From contig CM041465.1 of the NCBI GenBank assembly GCA_023213395.1, positions 215,395,741-215,459,740 of the forward strand: a DNA stretch of 64,000 nt, read 5' to 3'. Below the pieces are notes generated by a model that searched no databases, had not been told where the DNA came from, and was given only the letters and a program-made list of their open reading frames with translations. This DNA comes from Cycas panzhihuaensis (taxonomy: Eukaryota > Cycadophyta). This document shows positions 47,314 to 60,505 of the stretch, piece after piece. A program made the translations under genes and the position numbers. How positions within the stretch are numbered: the stretch's first letter is position 1; each line of letters opens with the position of its first letter.

Positions 47314-47660
47314 TGTAATGATCTTATTCCATTGAGAAAAAGTTGGTATTTTATTAAAAGTTGATTTTATTTTTATTATTATTAGGGAGTGATATTTTTA
47401 AAGTAATATAAAGTTAATTTTTATAATAGGAAGTTATTTTATTATTATTATTATTATTATTATTAAAGTTAACTTTTTTAATGAAGATCCATATTGGCAC
47501 CTATAAATAGGGGATACCCCTAACTCATTTTATAAGTTTTACTTTTAGTTTAATCCTAATTTTATTTCACACTTGGTGACTAGAGAAATTTGGCTATTTA
47601 ACTTTTATTTTAATTTTTCTTTTATATTTTTGGAAGTAGATCTAATTTAGGATAACTTCA
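47314..47660 (+). repeat. 3' LTR of element C
   Basis: TGTAATGATC...AACTTCA, 347 bases, similar in order and length to 5541-5888. Followed by ATAGG. Confidence 0.88.
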
Positions 47661-47665
47661 ATAGG

Positions 47666-47776
47666 TTAATATTAATATTTATAACTTCCTTTGATAGGGT
47701 ATCTTGATTCTTAGACATATTATCATATTTTATATCAAAAGTATCTTATTTTATTACGAAGTTATCCATTATATTA
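47666..47776 (-). other. G3a leader fragment
   Basis: Piece of the old gypsy element between element C and the TRIM-like element 2. Weakly similar to 61130-61180 of G3b. No coding. Confidence 0.45.
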
Positions 47777-48078
47777 TGTTGGGTGTAATACCTAATTGCA
47801 TTAACCTTATGTAAACTCTCTCTATTTCTTAGATTTTTATATTAGAGGATGTAGGACACCTAGATATATGTGCCACCTCCAAGTCAACCAATGGAGTTCT
47901 CTTACTAATGGTGATCATGTATTATAAGAATGTACTCTTCATTTTCTCTAATTGAGTTTTGGCCAATTCTTTATATGTTGTGTTTATTATTGTATATACT
48001 TCATCTCTTTTGTACTTTATTATTTATCATTCACTCACCATTATGAGTTTGTATAATTTTGCATTTCTAATTCTAACA
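47777..48078 (+). repeat. 5' LTR of TRIM-like element 2
   Basis: TGTTGGGTGTAATACC...TTCTAACA, followed by the PBS. Confidence 0.88.
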
Positions 48079-48729
48079 TGGTATCATAGCCCGAGGTCAA
48101 TCCTTGAGGACACCATTTCAAACCCTAGTACATGTTATCCTTGTCTTTGAGCTTTTAAGCCTTGTAAATTGTTTTGATATACCTGCTTGGTGACTTTGCC
48201 AAGTTGAAGATCATTTCAAGTTATATCTTATGCATATGTTGTTATGGGACTGTTATCAAGTTTTGGAGGGCTATTTTGATGATGATGAGAGGTTATTTTC
48301 AAGCTCATTTTAAAGTTTTTTGAAGTTGTTTTAAGATTGTTGAAGTTGCTCAAGTGGACATCTTCCATGCATATGACACCATAATAATATTGCATGTAGG
48401 TGAAAGTCCATGAAAGTTTATGTATAGATTCCAATCACTAGAAGATCATCTATGTTGCATATCAGTGGACAAGAATACAACCAGATCATTTATAGCAGTT
48501 AAGAGAGTCCTTCTTGGCTAGGAGTGACTCCATTTCAAAAGGTTTTACGGATCTACAGGTGGATAAAGGTCATGTATTTTTCTGCTAATATGTACTCTCC
48601 TTATCTTTAAATTATTCAAAATAATTATATATTTAAGGCCTTCAAAATCTAGCATATGTTCCTATGTATTTTTTCAAAAAAAAAAGGGTCAACCAAATCT
48701 ATTTGTTAGTGAGCAACCATTGCCAGATC

Positions 48730-50100
48730 TATGGAGAGAAGTGTAGATGAAGTGCTTTTTTTTACACCATAACTTCAGTTTAAATGAATGTCGAAAAAAT
48801 TTTGAGAAAATTTTTATTTTCTTGAAGTTAATAAATGGTGTGTTGCATCACATTGCAAGCCTAAAATTAGTACAAGATAGGAATGAATGTAACTACAAGT
48901 AGTGTGCATCGTTATAGGTTTTAGGGCCACTTCCCACAGATTATTATTTGAGAAATAAAATTCAATAAAAACACGTCAGACCAGTCTCTTGGCTCGCTAT
49001 AATTGAGATGTATTTTAACAGATACCACTAAGTGGAAAATGGGCTCAATACCTCAATAAAATAAGCACCTTCTCATTCTTAAAGATCTCAGTTTCTGCTC
49101 AATATCCATTCCCCTACTCTCAATGAAATAGAGAATAAGAAAATTACAATGTACAAAAGCTTGCAAAAGCTGAAGCAGTAGTTAAGAAAGGATAAATTTA
49201 GAGGTAAATCTCTGAGTTTAAGAGATTGCAAGGAGCAGTATCCAAATTTGAGCCAGAAGTATAGTCTTAAATCCTTTAATGAGCTAGTTGGATAGAACAT
49301 CGTTGTGAAATCCCTACTTAATGCGATAATGAAGATTAACAGTTGCACCTATTCATCTCTTCCATGGACCTAGAGGAAGAAACATTTGTATTGAAAAATA
49401 TGAAGGCTCCTTGAAAGCGTTCAATTCTCTCAGTTAGTTTTTGGGTATATGATTTCTATAGTAAATGACAATGCCATGTCAATTGCCCTGCTGCTCTTAT
49501 TCTTCAAAGCCCTACCAAGGATATTGCCCTTTATGCCAGAAGCCCACATCTTTGATCTTCCAGATTTAAATAAAGAGGAAGCCCATGTGATTTATTCCTA
49601 TCCCAATGGATCTATTGATGGATACAAACATAGATCCTCATCTCGCCGCCAAACAACGTGCAACTCATTGCAATCAAATAGCCAAGCGACTCACTCATTC
49701 CATGTTAGATACCTGCCCCTCCATCATAGACTTATAGTTCATATTCACAGTGGCTCCCTACATGAAAATGGTGATTAAAATTTTAGGTGAAACCATGTTA
49801 CCTTGTATTGTACATGGAAACCTCCTATAAACACGACGCTAGTTCACCATCACCATCATTGTCACCTCATCACTTATCACTGCAATAGAGGAAGCCCCAT
49901 AATATGAATAGTCTTGTAGACCTGTAACTTCATCCATCTATAGCAGTGAATGACAATGGCTTGATGGAAATAATTTTGGAAGAACCTTAACTTTTTAGGG
50001 TTATCATTATATTATGTTATGATAATTTTTTTTGTATATATTCTATTTTAATTTTGGCCATATGTGAGTTTTGCATTTATAGGGATTAAATATTTTTTTA
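48730..50100. other. Cargo of TRIM-like element 2, origin unknown
   Basis: Less AT-biased and not shared with element 1. Open frames exist on the plus strand (49449-49778, 109 residues, with an amino-acid mix like real protein: PEAHIFDLPDLNKEEAHVIY) and on the minus strand (49088-49348). I do not recognise either. It may be a captured gene piece, by analogy with element 1. Confidence 0.4.
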
Positions 50101-51117
50101 CAACTTTAAAACTAAATTAAATTATATTGGATAAAATTTTAGGTCTAGTTAGCTCCCTATTAGCTTAGCCCTTAGTCATATTAAGCTCTTACATAACCCT
50201 CCAACCAGTAGCTAAATGGGCTTAACATCTATTGTTCATCATTTTTTAGAGTACTTATCCTATTTTTCACCACATCTCTAGCTTGGGAGCTCCATTTTTT
50301 GTCCTGTCTATTGCGTTGGGTTTGTAATAGAGAGCTCTTTAATTTGGTGGGTTATTTGACATATTTTGGAGCTATTTCCATAAAGAATTTTTAGCTCAAA
50401 GTAATAAGTTCTTACTTTTCTTCATTTTTTATTAGCTTCTTTAGGCACATATTGCATTTTCAAGGCTCCTTGATGTAGTGTACCCCAAATGGGGGGTATA
50501 ACATATACCATGGTCTTATTTTTTAGCTCTTAAAGAACCCATTGTGCTTATTTTATACTTCATTATATGAAAGAAAGTCATGTATGCTTTAATCAAGTCA
50601 CATCTATCATTTTTCAATCATGTAAAAATATTTATTGTTGGTTATTTGCCCACTGTAGCAAGTTATATAGCCTAAAGAGGCATCTTTTAGCCCCTGTAGC
50701 ATATTTGAGGCCATACTGTCATTGTATTTCTAGCCATTAGATGTTGAAGAAGTGATAGTCCTATTCAGTAAGAGGTAGGACACACTTTTAAAGCTACTCT
50801 TGCCTATCATGTGCCATGCGTCATGTGCCTTATATATATATTTTTTGCCTGCACTTCTATATGAGCAAGGGGTGGGACCTTTTTAAGTTACTCTTGATAG
50901 CTCCTAATTGATCTACATACACAAAGGGAGTTTCTACCCAACTGGTAGTTATAGCGACTGAGGACCCATGTATTTCGGTAGATGGACTCCTCTTCATATG
51001 GGCATTGACAGCTTTTTATTCATGTGCAGCAGCATTTGTGATCTAACTGACTTTTGAAGATTTAAGTTATCATTTGATGTGACAATGTTTTACATAATTG
51101 ACTATTGTAGGGGGGAA

Positions 51118-51418
51118 TATTGGGTGTAATACCCAATTATATTAACTTTATGTAAACTCTTTCTATTTCTTGTATTTTTATATTAGAGGATGTAGGCCAC
51201 CTAGATATGTGTGCCACCTCTAAGTTGACCAATGGGGTTCTGTCACTAGTGGTGAGCATGTATTATAAGTATGTACTCTTCATTTTCCTAATTGAGTTTT
51301 GGCCAATTCTCCATATATTATATTCATTATTGTACATACTTCATCTCTTTTGTATTTTATTGTTTAGCATTCACTCACCATTATGAGTTTGTATAGTTTT
51401 GTATTTCTAATTCTATCA
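51118..51418 (+). repeat. 3' LTR of TRIM-like element 2
   Basis: TATTGGGTGTAATACCC...TTCTATCA; first bases decayed from TGTTGGG. Confidence 0.88.
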
Positions 51419-52861
51419 TCTTAAACATATTTGTAAATTAGGGCTTGATTACTTGGAGACAATCTACTTATATTGGTGCCACTAAGATACTCTATTGTAA
51501 GAGAAAGAAGGAAAATTTAAGATTAAGTGAGAACAAGATAGAAGAAATATCTTAATGAAGAGGGAATCCTATAGATAGAAATGAAGTGAAGAGGTAGGAA
51601 GTATTGCAGATGGGAAAAAGAGAAAGAAGGATGGGGTGTTTATAGCCTATTGACCCCAAAAAAATACTCAATAATTTTATTTAGTTTACTTAGACAAGTA
51701 CAAAGACCTTGATAAAATAGTGTAGGTGACATTTAGGAATGAAAGTTTAGGCTATAGGGCCTATGGAGTGTTGTATGCCATTTTTCCTTAAAAATAACAT
51801 TTGAAACTAACCTAGTGGAAAATGATTAGGGTGACACACTAATTAAAATAAGATGTATAAATTTGTAAGTTAATTTTTGGGCTTTATAATTAGTATTTAT
51901 TTATTTTTCTTGAGTCTATAGGTGTAATTTTTGTTTGAATTAGAGAAATATTGATTGAAGTGACCTTGCAAACCTAGTAATGGCTCTTGTTTCTTTTTGT
52001 TCTTTTCTTTTAAGGAGGGTGGACTCAAATGGGCTAGATTAGACTAAAACAATCTAAACTAGATGAAAGACTGAAAAGTACACTAAAGGTTTATACAGGA
52101 AGTATTTAAAGTTTTAAACTTTTAAATGTAGGTGCTACTCTTCTATATCGTAGGATTTTACTGTCTTTTGCACTACTTGCTACTTTAAAGGATTGTATTA
52201 TTATACCATTAGTGCTTTAATTTTGAATACCCTAATTATAAGTATAGAGATTCTTGATAATTATTTTAGATATTTTTACTATTGGAAGGAACTATAGTAG
52301 TCTCAATAGTTTATATTATATTTGGAAGTACCCATGACTTAAAAAATAAGATATACCTAGTTTTATAAGCCTTTAAATAAACTTCTTAATCATTGCTACT
52401 TCTTGGCCCAATCTTAGGGCACTAACTATGAAGATAATTCATACCTATAGCTTTGATAGTTATACTAGGGTATTAATAAGGAGTGACTTCTTAGCGGTAA
52501 CCATTAACTAGTGCACTGCATAAGATAGGTGATCAATAATTTTTCTACAAATAAGTAAGGTAGGAAAACCTATAAGGATCTTCCAATATACCTAAAGTTA
52601 TATGGAAAGTTAATTTCATAGTCAAGTTCTATCTAAGGCCTATGTAAGTAGTATTATATACTTTACTTCATGTATGGGCATATACCCTTATATACTTAGC
52701 TTAAAACAACATATCCTTATGATTTTTAAAGACCCCCATTATAAGGTCTCTACTTAATAACTAAGGGGAAAAGAAGGAGAGATTGTTTCCCATTTGTAGC
52801 TTATTATAGAAGTTAAAAAAATTATAACAACATAAAAAAATAGAAATTAATGTAAGAGATG
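51419..52861 (-). other. G3a 5' leader
   Basis: Similar in order to 61200-62380 of G3b (for example ATCCTTATGATxTTTAxAGACCCCCA and TTATAGCCTATTGACCC-like phrases). Non-coding leader of the chromovirus-like family, upstream of gag. Confidence 0.6.
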
Positions 52862-53238
52862 TGTTAAAAATAGGGATTTAAAGATTACCTTTGAAATCAC
52901 CATAAAAATATGAATATAAAGTATGAGGTAAATAATGATAAAGAAACAAACGAATTAATAAAAGATGAAGTATATACTATATAAAAGATAACAAAGATAT
53001 AGGAAATTGATCACTTTCCAATTATTACATTAGGTGTGAATACATACTTATAGTACATTTGACCTCATACTTGTCCATTCAAGTGAAAAAAACCCTTATG
53101 TCCACCGATAAGATGATTACATGAATAAGTGTAGATCTATATATATATATCTTAATATCATAATAAAATATATCTATGAGAGTTAAAGGGGACACTTAAT
53201 AAAATACATAAACCAACATTAAACATTATGTTTTAATA
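52862..53238 (-). repeat. 3' LTR of element D
   Basis: 377 bases, TGTTAAAAATAGGG...TTTTAATA on the plus strand. Aligns with 55628-55980 and 60506-60886. Confidence 0.88.
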
Positions 53239-55627
53239 CCCCTCCTTCATAATAATGTTTAATATCACATATGTAACATTACGTAGAAATCTAGTGGAAC
53301 AAATGAAGATTATCTCCATATTTTACTAGCTATATCTACAAACTGTAAACTAAATCTATTGAAGCACATATGAAGAAAGGTCCATATACCAGAATGCATA
53401 GGTGACCAGTTATTTCAACTGCTAATTAAATAGGAACCTCCTTTAGATACATGGTTCAATCAACATTAATCAACTTTATTTTTGGACCAAGTCTTCTAAG
53501 CAAATGAGTTGAGTACTAAAGTAACTTCATTCTTGTCTAAGGCATCCAATTTATAGTTCCTTCATTCTCATTTGAGGCAACCAATTTGTTATTCCTTTAA
53601 GAGAAAGGTACACCTTGAAGCTTATGAGGTTCTTGAAGGATAAAGGTGAATATCACTTGGAGTTTAAGCTTTTCAAGTTTATTGAACATTAAATATACTT
53701 CTATGAAGCATCTTCTACTAAATGACAATGATACAACTACTGCCAAGAATATACTAGATGTGATTTTGCATGAAGAAACTCTTATACACATACGGAGGAT
53801 TCTTAAGAGCCTTTAAACTACCATAAATGAGTAATGTTTGCTTAAATTTGAACCAAACATATTTATTCTTACTTCTTAATGCTAAAATAACTTTACCATA
53901 CTATTAGGAACTCTGAAAAACTACAAGATATATAAAACTAGATGTAAAAAATGTCATGAAATGTACTTTTTATAAAGTTTTGACCATTTGCATGGACTTC
54001 ACTAATTAAAATACCAGACCTCTAAATTATAACCTATGCCTTACAACCACCTATTTTGACTATCTCAAAACAACAAATCTAATGCAACTAATAGTACTAG
54101 ATTTTGACATCCCAGTAAGAAGTTATGAAGGAAAGCATGTTAAAGTGTCATGAAAGAATATGCAATCCTTAACAAATTACATCTAAATTTTAAAAATTAT
54201 TAAATATCAAATTTTTTTTTTTTAATTGAAAAAAATTCAATCTAATTAACTCTATTAGAGTCTTCCCTCTTACCGCTTAGCCCACAAGTTATGGATTGTC
54301 CATATGACCAAGAGCTAACTATAAAACTAGCCTCAGACCTTAAAAATTTATCAAAATCAGTTAAATTTTCTAAATCAGAAATAATTTTTTTAAGGTTTTG
54401 TAAAAATTCCTTCTCTTATAAATTCATCTATGTATGCATATAAACTCATACCTAAATTAATCAAAAGATATTTTTAAAAAGTCCTTAAGTAAAGTTCTGA
54501 TTATGATTTTAGTTGGGTTAGTTATGGTTGTCAGTCAAGGCATATGATTCATAATCAAAGCATGTTTTGATTGATCTTTGTGGCTATGCAATGGTGGTCA
54601 AGGGTGATATCCATAGATCTCCTCTAATTTTCTTAGGGTTCCTTCATTTATACATCTCCAGCTGGCATGTTATGAGTGTAAGTAGGGGTGTGTCTTTGGG
54701 TAGCTCTAACTAAATCTTGTGGTAATTAAACATGATCTCTACATGGTTTCTCCACTAAGCAACTTCTATGCTAGGTTCTAGCCTTCTTTTGGTTATATCT
54801 CTATGACAAGATCTATGGGATAGATCTCTAGGGGTGGTAGGTAGAGGGTTCTACCATCTGCTTCATTTCATGATGTCCCATTTTATGGGTGGCTATGACT
54901 TAGTGTGGGCATAACAATAGATGCCTCTGCCTCCATACATATGTTCCATAGGTGATGGTATCATGTGTGATATTATGAGATTTTTGTTTGGCTCTCCTAC
55001 ATGATGACATAATAACAAATGGCTAATTACATGATTAGCATGCTTTGTTTTTATCATTCTTTGACTTCTTAACTTTGGCTATGGCTTCCTCTTTATCTAC
55101 AACATCTCCCTCTAGTTGGGTGTAGATCGGTTAAGTATTATCACCATTGCATGTATCCCTTTCATCATAAATATACCTCTATTCCCATGGGTTTAATCTC
55201 TTTATCTTTTCCTCAGTTCATTTGGGTGTAGGTCAAGTGACTCTAGATCTCATAAATTCCATAAACTAAAAGTTTATGGTGTGCCCCTTCGTATTCCATT
55301 CATTGCTAGTACTAGTCCGTAGTCTCTCCTCTAACAAAATACCATGGATTTGATCATTTATATACTATAAATTTCATGCAATTCATTACTTCTATATTTG
55401 ACTAGGCATCTTCATATATGGTAATAGGATAACTTCACAGCTTATCTGGCTACATCTTGTTTGGGTGGTAGTGATAGGGTTTGTTGCCATGGGTGCCTTT
55501 ACCATATGGCAGTCAATTTTTTTATTTTCCTTAATTTCTTGAATTAGTTCAATAAGAGGCTCCAATCTCAATTAATAGGATCTTCATCTCACCATAGAGG
55601 CTTAGATTCAACCATGCACTAATACCA

Positions 55628-55980
55628 TATTAAAAATAAGGGTTTAAAGATTACCTTTAAAATCACCATAAAAATATGAATATAAAATATGTTGTAAGTA
55701 TGAGGTAAATAATGATAAAGTAATAAATAAATTAATAAAATATGAAGTATATACTATACAAAAAATAATAAAAATATAGAAAAATAATTACCTTTTAATT
55801 ATTGCATTGAGTATGAATACATACTTATAGTATATTTGACCTCATACTTACCCAATCAAGTGAAAGAACCCTTATGCCCACCAATGGGATGATTACATAA
55901 ATAGGTGTGCATGAATGCACACATCTCAATATCACAATAAAATATACCTATGAGAGTTAATGAGGACACTTAACAAAATA
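55628..55980 (-). repeat. 5' LTR of element D, truncated
   Basis: Starts TATTAAAAATAAGG beside the primer site; lacks the CATAAACCAATATTA... end present in the other two copies. Confidence 0.85.
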
Positions 55981-56072
55981 AAAATCTAAAGTTTCTTCCT
56001 TCCATTATCCTTGCTTTCTTGTAATCTTAATTTGTTGCTTTAAATGATTTGTAACTCAACTTTGATACCACT
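55981..56072 (-). other. G3a primer-site region
   Basis: The minus strand reads TGGTATCAAAG at 56060-56070, two bases inside the LTR that follows. This shows the LTR at 56073-56471 is the 5' LTR of an element lying to the left (G3a). Confidence 0.7.
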
Positions 56073-56471
56073 TGGAAGGATTCCATTGGTGATGTATTGT
56101 TTCTTTCCAATTTTATCCTTGTAAATCAAATAAAGAAGAATAAATAGAGTACTTTATTAACTTAGGAGGCTAATATTATAGAATAGCACACATAATGGAT
56201 GCTAAAAGAGCACCAAAGGGAATACTGAAGTACTTTCTCTTAAGAAATATAAAATAATAAACAACCATTACAATTAAGCTTTGCTCCTTAAATAGACAGA
56301 AGGGGTTCATTCTTCAACAATCTTATTACTAGCCCTAATATAGTTACATATCATTAGTAGGCTTAGTGACCCAAACATAAAGCATAATAGTTAACATCAA
56401 CACTTAACCCTTGACAATTACTCCATGGCAGTACCCCTTCCACTTAAAAGAATGGGTTACATTATAGGTCA
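56073..56471 (-). repeat. LTR shared by G3a (as 5' LTR) and G3b (as 3' LTR)
   Basis: 399 bases. A PBS lies on its left and a polypurine tract (minus CAAAGAGGG) on its right. Aligns with 62429-62808 (for example ACTTTATTAACTTAGGAG and GTTAACATCAA). It therefore serves two head-to-tail elements. Confidence 0.8.
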
Positions 56472-56639
56472 CCCTCTTTGAGATGTTGAGCCCCCAAAGA
56501 GTTGGAGATGAGGGTGCTACTAGATGAACTCTTAAAATTCCTAAGTTACTTTGTCTACATCATAACTGACCCACTATAGCAGATGCCTAGAAATAGTGTG
56601 ATTCTAGAGGTGGTACTAATGACTAATGAAGATTTGATC

Positions 56640-57700
56640 TAGTAGGATAGTGAGGTGTTATTTATCATTAAGGATGGGTAGGATAGTACGATATGTAACT
56701 TTTTTTCAGAGGAATTGTTTTAAGCAAGAGACATGAAAAGCATGGTTATTAGTACCTAGAGGAAGTTCAAGGGTGTAAGAAACTTCACTAATCTTTCAAA
56801 GTACTTTATATAGACCAATATATCATGGGATAAACATATAGCCTTAATGACACTTAAGGGAGTGTTGTTTATATGGCTGGAGGGGTAGGAATACAAGATC
56901 TCCAAAATCAAATGACTGATTAGACTACCAATATTTTGCCAGGAAGAGCTAAGAGATCCACTTGGCTTGGTGTTCGAAGGCAAAACAGTAGAGGTATATT
57001 TCTAGAGTTTTGTTGAAGACCTTAGATTAACCATCTATTTTAGGATGGTAAGAAAAACTCATGTTGAATGTGGTTCCTATGGCTCTAAAGAGTTCTTGCC
57101 AAAAGGAGTTAGTGAACCTAAGATCCCAATCATAAATGATGGTTAGGGGAAATCCATAAAGGTAAAATGTAAATTAGATGTAAAGGTTATAAATATGGGA
57201 AGATGTATAGGAAGTGTGTACTGGGAGGAAGTATAAATACTAGGTTAATCTATTAATGACCACCCAAATAGAGTCAAAACTAGTAGATAGGGGTAGGCCC
57301 ATGATAAAATCCTTGGAAATATCACACCATTTACCTTACAGAATGTGGAGTGGTTAAGAAGTCTCAATAGGGATTTAGTCTCTAAATTATTCCACTAACA
57401 AGTTTCACATTCTAATACAAAGGGCTAGAATAAATCTACATGAATACATTGATGAGTTTTATCAAAGCTTGAGTGCCCCCCTAAGGGTATATAGTGGTAT
57501 TCAGTTAAAATTTGAGGAATGAACGAGGAGGATGGCTGTACAAAGATGCAATTCCTAAATAATAAGTGGTCATTGTGGGGCAACCAACCTTTTTGGATGA
57601 GATATTTTTCACTCCAATAGGCATAATCATGTTGAGCCTAGTTTTTAGCCTATAATTCATCAAGCCAAATAAGGTGGGGCATTAATATAACATAGATACT
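56640..57700 (-). pseudogene. G3b integrase
   Basis: C-terminal domain at 56700-56900 (TLELPLGTNNHAFHVSCLK). Core at 56980-57330 with RFTNSFWQELFRAIGTTFNM, SFSYHPKIDG (family FSTAYHPQTDGQ) and NKTLEIYLYCF. Many stops. Confidence 0.8.
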
Positions 57701-59000
57701 AAGGTTAAGGGAATCAAAATCAAAGTGTAGGTGAGAAAGGGCATCCACAACCATATTGTCTTTACCTTTTTTATAAGATATTGTGAAGTCAAAAACCTAC
57801 AGATAATCAATCTACTTAACATACTTTTCTAATAGAACCAGTTTCTTTAATAGACTATGGAGGCTATAGTGGTATATAAGGATAAGAAATTTTCACCCCA
57901 AGAGGCATTGATACTACTTATCCATAGCATGTAGGATAGCTTGCATTTCCTATTGGTAAGTGGAGAGTTGGAGTTCATGATCTTTCGGTTTATGGATTTC
58001 AAATGTAATGGGGTGGTAGTCTTGTATAAGAACTATGCCTAGGTTGAATCCTGATGCATCACATTCAATCTAGAATAGTTAGGTAAAGTCTAGGGTGACA
58101 AGGATTAGGGTAGAGGTCATGACTACTTTGAGATGGAAAAAGGTAGTTTCTACCTTTGTAGACCATTAAAAGGAATCCTTATGAAGGAGGTTGGTTAGTA
58201 GAGTAGTAAGAGAGGCATAGTTTTGTACAAATCAATGGTAAAACCTTATAAGGCCAAGGAATACTTGTAGTTGTATGAGGTTGGTTAGTGTTATCTAGGT
58301 AATGATGATTGATATTTTGTTAGGGTCCATCCATTCCCCTTCTAAGAATATGATGTATCCCAAATACTAGAGTTTTGTTTGTCTAAACTTGTACTTAAGA
58401 AATTTTGCATACTATTGGTGTTAGTGTAGTATTTAGAGAATGATCTTTAGATGATGAATATGATGGTCCAAGAAGGAACTATAGATAAGGATATCATTAA
58501 AGAAGACAATGATAAATTTTTAAAGATGGGGACCAAAAATCTTGTTCATAGGTACTTGAAAGGTGGAAAGTGCATTACAAAGGCCAAAAGGTATTACTTA
58601 GAATTTAAAGTGACCATGATATATTCAAAAAGTTATTTTATTACAATCCTCTGGAGTAATCAAAATATAATAGTATCTAGATTATAGATTAGGCTTATAA
58701 AATATGAAGGCTCTATGAATTTCAGCTATCATATCACCTATCTATAGAGTGGGGAATTTATTTTTTATAGTAATCTTATTTAGTTCCCTATAATCCATGT
58801 AAAGGCAAAAGGATATGTCTTTCTTTTGAACCAAGACTATAAGGTTTACATACATGATTTTACTAGGTTGCATGATTCCCATATCCATTAGTTCAATTTT
58901 GATTTTCTTAATTTCATTTTTCTAGAAGTAGGAATTTCTATATTGGCATAGGCTAATTGGATCATGATTAGAATAGAGGTCAATTATATAGTAGCAACCA
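57700..59000 (-). pseudogene. G3b RNase H and reverse transcriptase
   Basis: RT end and RNase H around 57740-58200. RT palm and fingers at 58240-58940, including a VQKKDISFCLYMDYREL-like box (family KKDGSWRMCVDYRALN) near 58770-58860. A plus-strand open frame here (58451-58687) is its complement. Decayed. Confidence 0.75.
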
Positions 59001-60505
59001 TGGTCAGGTGGGATAGTGGTAACAAGAGGAGCAAATACTTACTTGTACTTAGTAATGATATCCTAGATACATGGGTGGATTTAAGGGTCAACTTTAATAT
59101 TATTAAGGAAAATTATATAACCAAGGTGGGAATGAAGGTGTTATTTCATATGGTCTAGTGAGATTAATTAGTTTAGTAGGGATTATAACCCATAGATTTT
59201 ACACATCTAGACCATTTGATCCTTGAACAAGATAAAGGGATTATTTGGGGAGTTGTTTATGCTATAAATTCCTAAGATTTACAACCATTGTATTCCCAAT
59301 ATAGCATCATATCCTCCTATTAATAATTCATAAAAGTCTGAGATTAGGAGGTATGTGTTAATCTAAACATGTAGGCTTTTTATAACACCAGCATAGTAGA
59401 GCTTCTAGTACCCTAGCAAGGAGCAGGTGAAACGAGTCTTTGGGATAATATAAAGATTTAGCTACTTAGATAATGAAATGTTAATAAAATTCAAGGACAC
59501 ATCACCATTAATTAGGGTTGACATTAGAGTTTTATAAAAAATTCCCTTGTCTCATAGGGGTTCAAGACTAGAGGTAGAGGCTACAACAAAGAGGGATACT
59601 TCAGGTTGAGGATTAGGGATTAGTTCAAGTCTTTTAGGAATTCTTCATTAGCCTCATATTCTATGTTAGAGTTAAAGTGGTCATTAACGGATAGAGTGAG
59701 GTTGATAGGAAATACCATATGGCTTGATTTACAAATATAGTTATGCTCAATAGTCCATTTTTCTAAGCACTAAATATAGAGTCCAAACTCTATGTAACAT
59801 TGCACTTCTGCTTGTAAGATTTAAACTCATTTTAGTATAGATTCTTTTTCCTAATGATCTATTATAAGTCAAGCTACATCATCAAGCTAGGGTTGGGGGT
59901 ATTAAAAATCTATTTATAGTTGAGCTATATCATTAATCAAGGTCAATGCTATTGGAAGTTTATTAGACGATGTTGTTAGAACCATGGGTTAATTCATTGA
60001 GTAGGTAAGGGTCGCTCAGTTATGAATTATACCTCTACCTCTCTAGCCATTTTAATAGCTTCCTTGAGAGAGTTCACTAATAGCATCATGAGGTGCATCT
60101 GAATACAATCTTAAAGACCTACGATATAAATATCTATCAAAGTATATTTGTCCAAACTTTAGTTTTAAGGGGACTAATTATATAAGGCATGGAACTCATA
60201 TGTCAAAACCTCTATTAATGATATTTATTTTAGTTGTGTCAAATGAGTGAAGAATGATTAACTCCAAGTGTCCTCATACTACTCAAAGAAACAATTGGTG
60301 AAATGAGACCATGTCTAATTTAAAGGATATTCTTTTTTCTACTAATTAAACTAATGATAGGCATTTCCATCTATATGGATGGAAGCATACAGTAATTGAT
60401 CTTCTTCAGTCATGGGGTTAAGAGTGAAGTAGGATTCTAATTTGCTTGTCTAACTAGAGGTGCATTATTTATTAAAATTTAGATCAAAGGTTGGGATATT
60501 GATCT
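59000..60505 (-). pseudogene. G3b protease and gag
   Basis: Parallels 4000-5420 of G3a in order and sequence. Position and a faint Retrotrans_gag pattern near 60060-60420 support the assignment. No intact motif can be given. Confidence 0.55.

Larger units (their letters stand above)
5541..47660 (+). mobile_element. Element C: coding-free LTR retrotransposon, split by later nested insertions
   Basis: 5' LTR 5541-5888 with PBS at 5891; 3' LTR 47314-47660 with a PPT (AAAGGGGGATTG) just before it. The five bases before the first LTR (ATAGG, 5536-5540) and after the second (ATAGG, 47661-47665) are identical. This shows that the two LTRs, now 42 kb apart, belong to one insertion. Its own interior is only 5889-6497 plus 45725-47313, with no gag or pol. 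The rest is the G2 complex. It resembles LARD/TRIM non-autonomous elements. Confidence 0.88.
47777..51418 (+). mobile_element. TRIM-like LTR element 2, different cargo
   Basis: LTRs 47777-48078 and 51118-51418 (302 and 301 bases), PBS TGGTATCATAGCCCGAGG at 48079, PPT AGGGGGGAA before the 3' LTR. Target duplication TATTA/TCTTA (4/5). The same backbone as element 1 is recognisable on both sides (48100-48720 and 50110-51117), but the middle (about 48730-50100) shows no recognisable match to the pectinase cargo. No gag-pol. Confidence 0.88.
52862..55980 (-). mobile_element. Element D: coding-free LTR retrotransposon
   Basis: 3' LTR 52862-53238; 5' LTR 55628-55980 (its outer end of about 28 bases is missing). 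Primer site TGGTATTAGTGC at 55616-55627 (minus strand) and a PPT at 53239-53250 (minus GAAGGAGGGG). The interior (53251-55615) has no recognisable gag or pol. It splits the G3a leader from its PBS. The missing outer LTR end prevents a duplication check. Confidence 0.8.

Noticed and set aside
58451-58687. Plus-strand 78-codon frame
   Set aside because: Complement of the G3b RT; no motif of its own.
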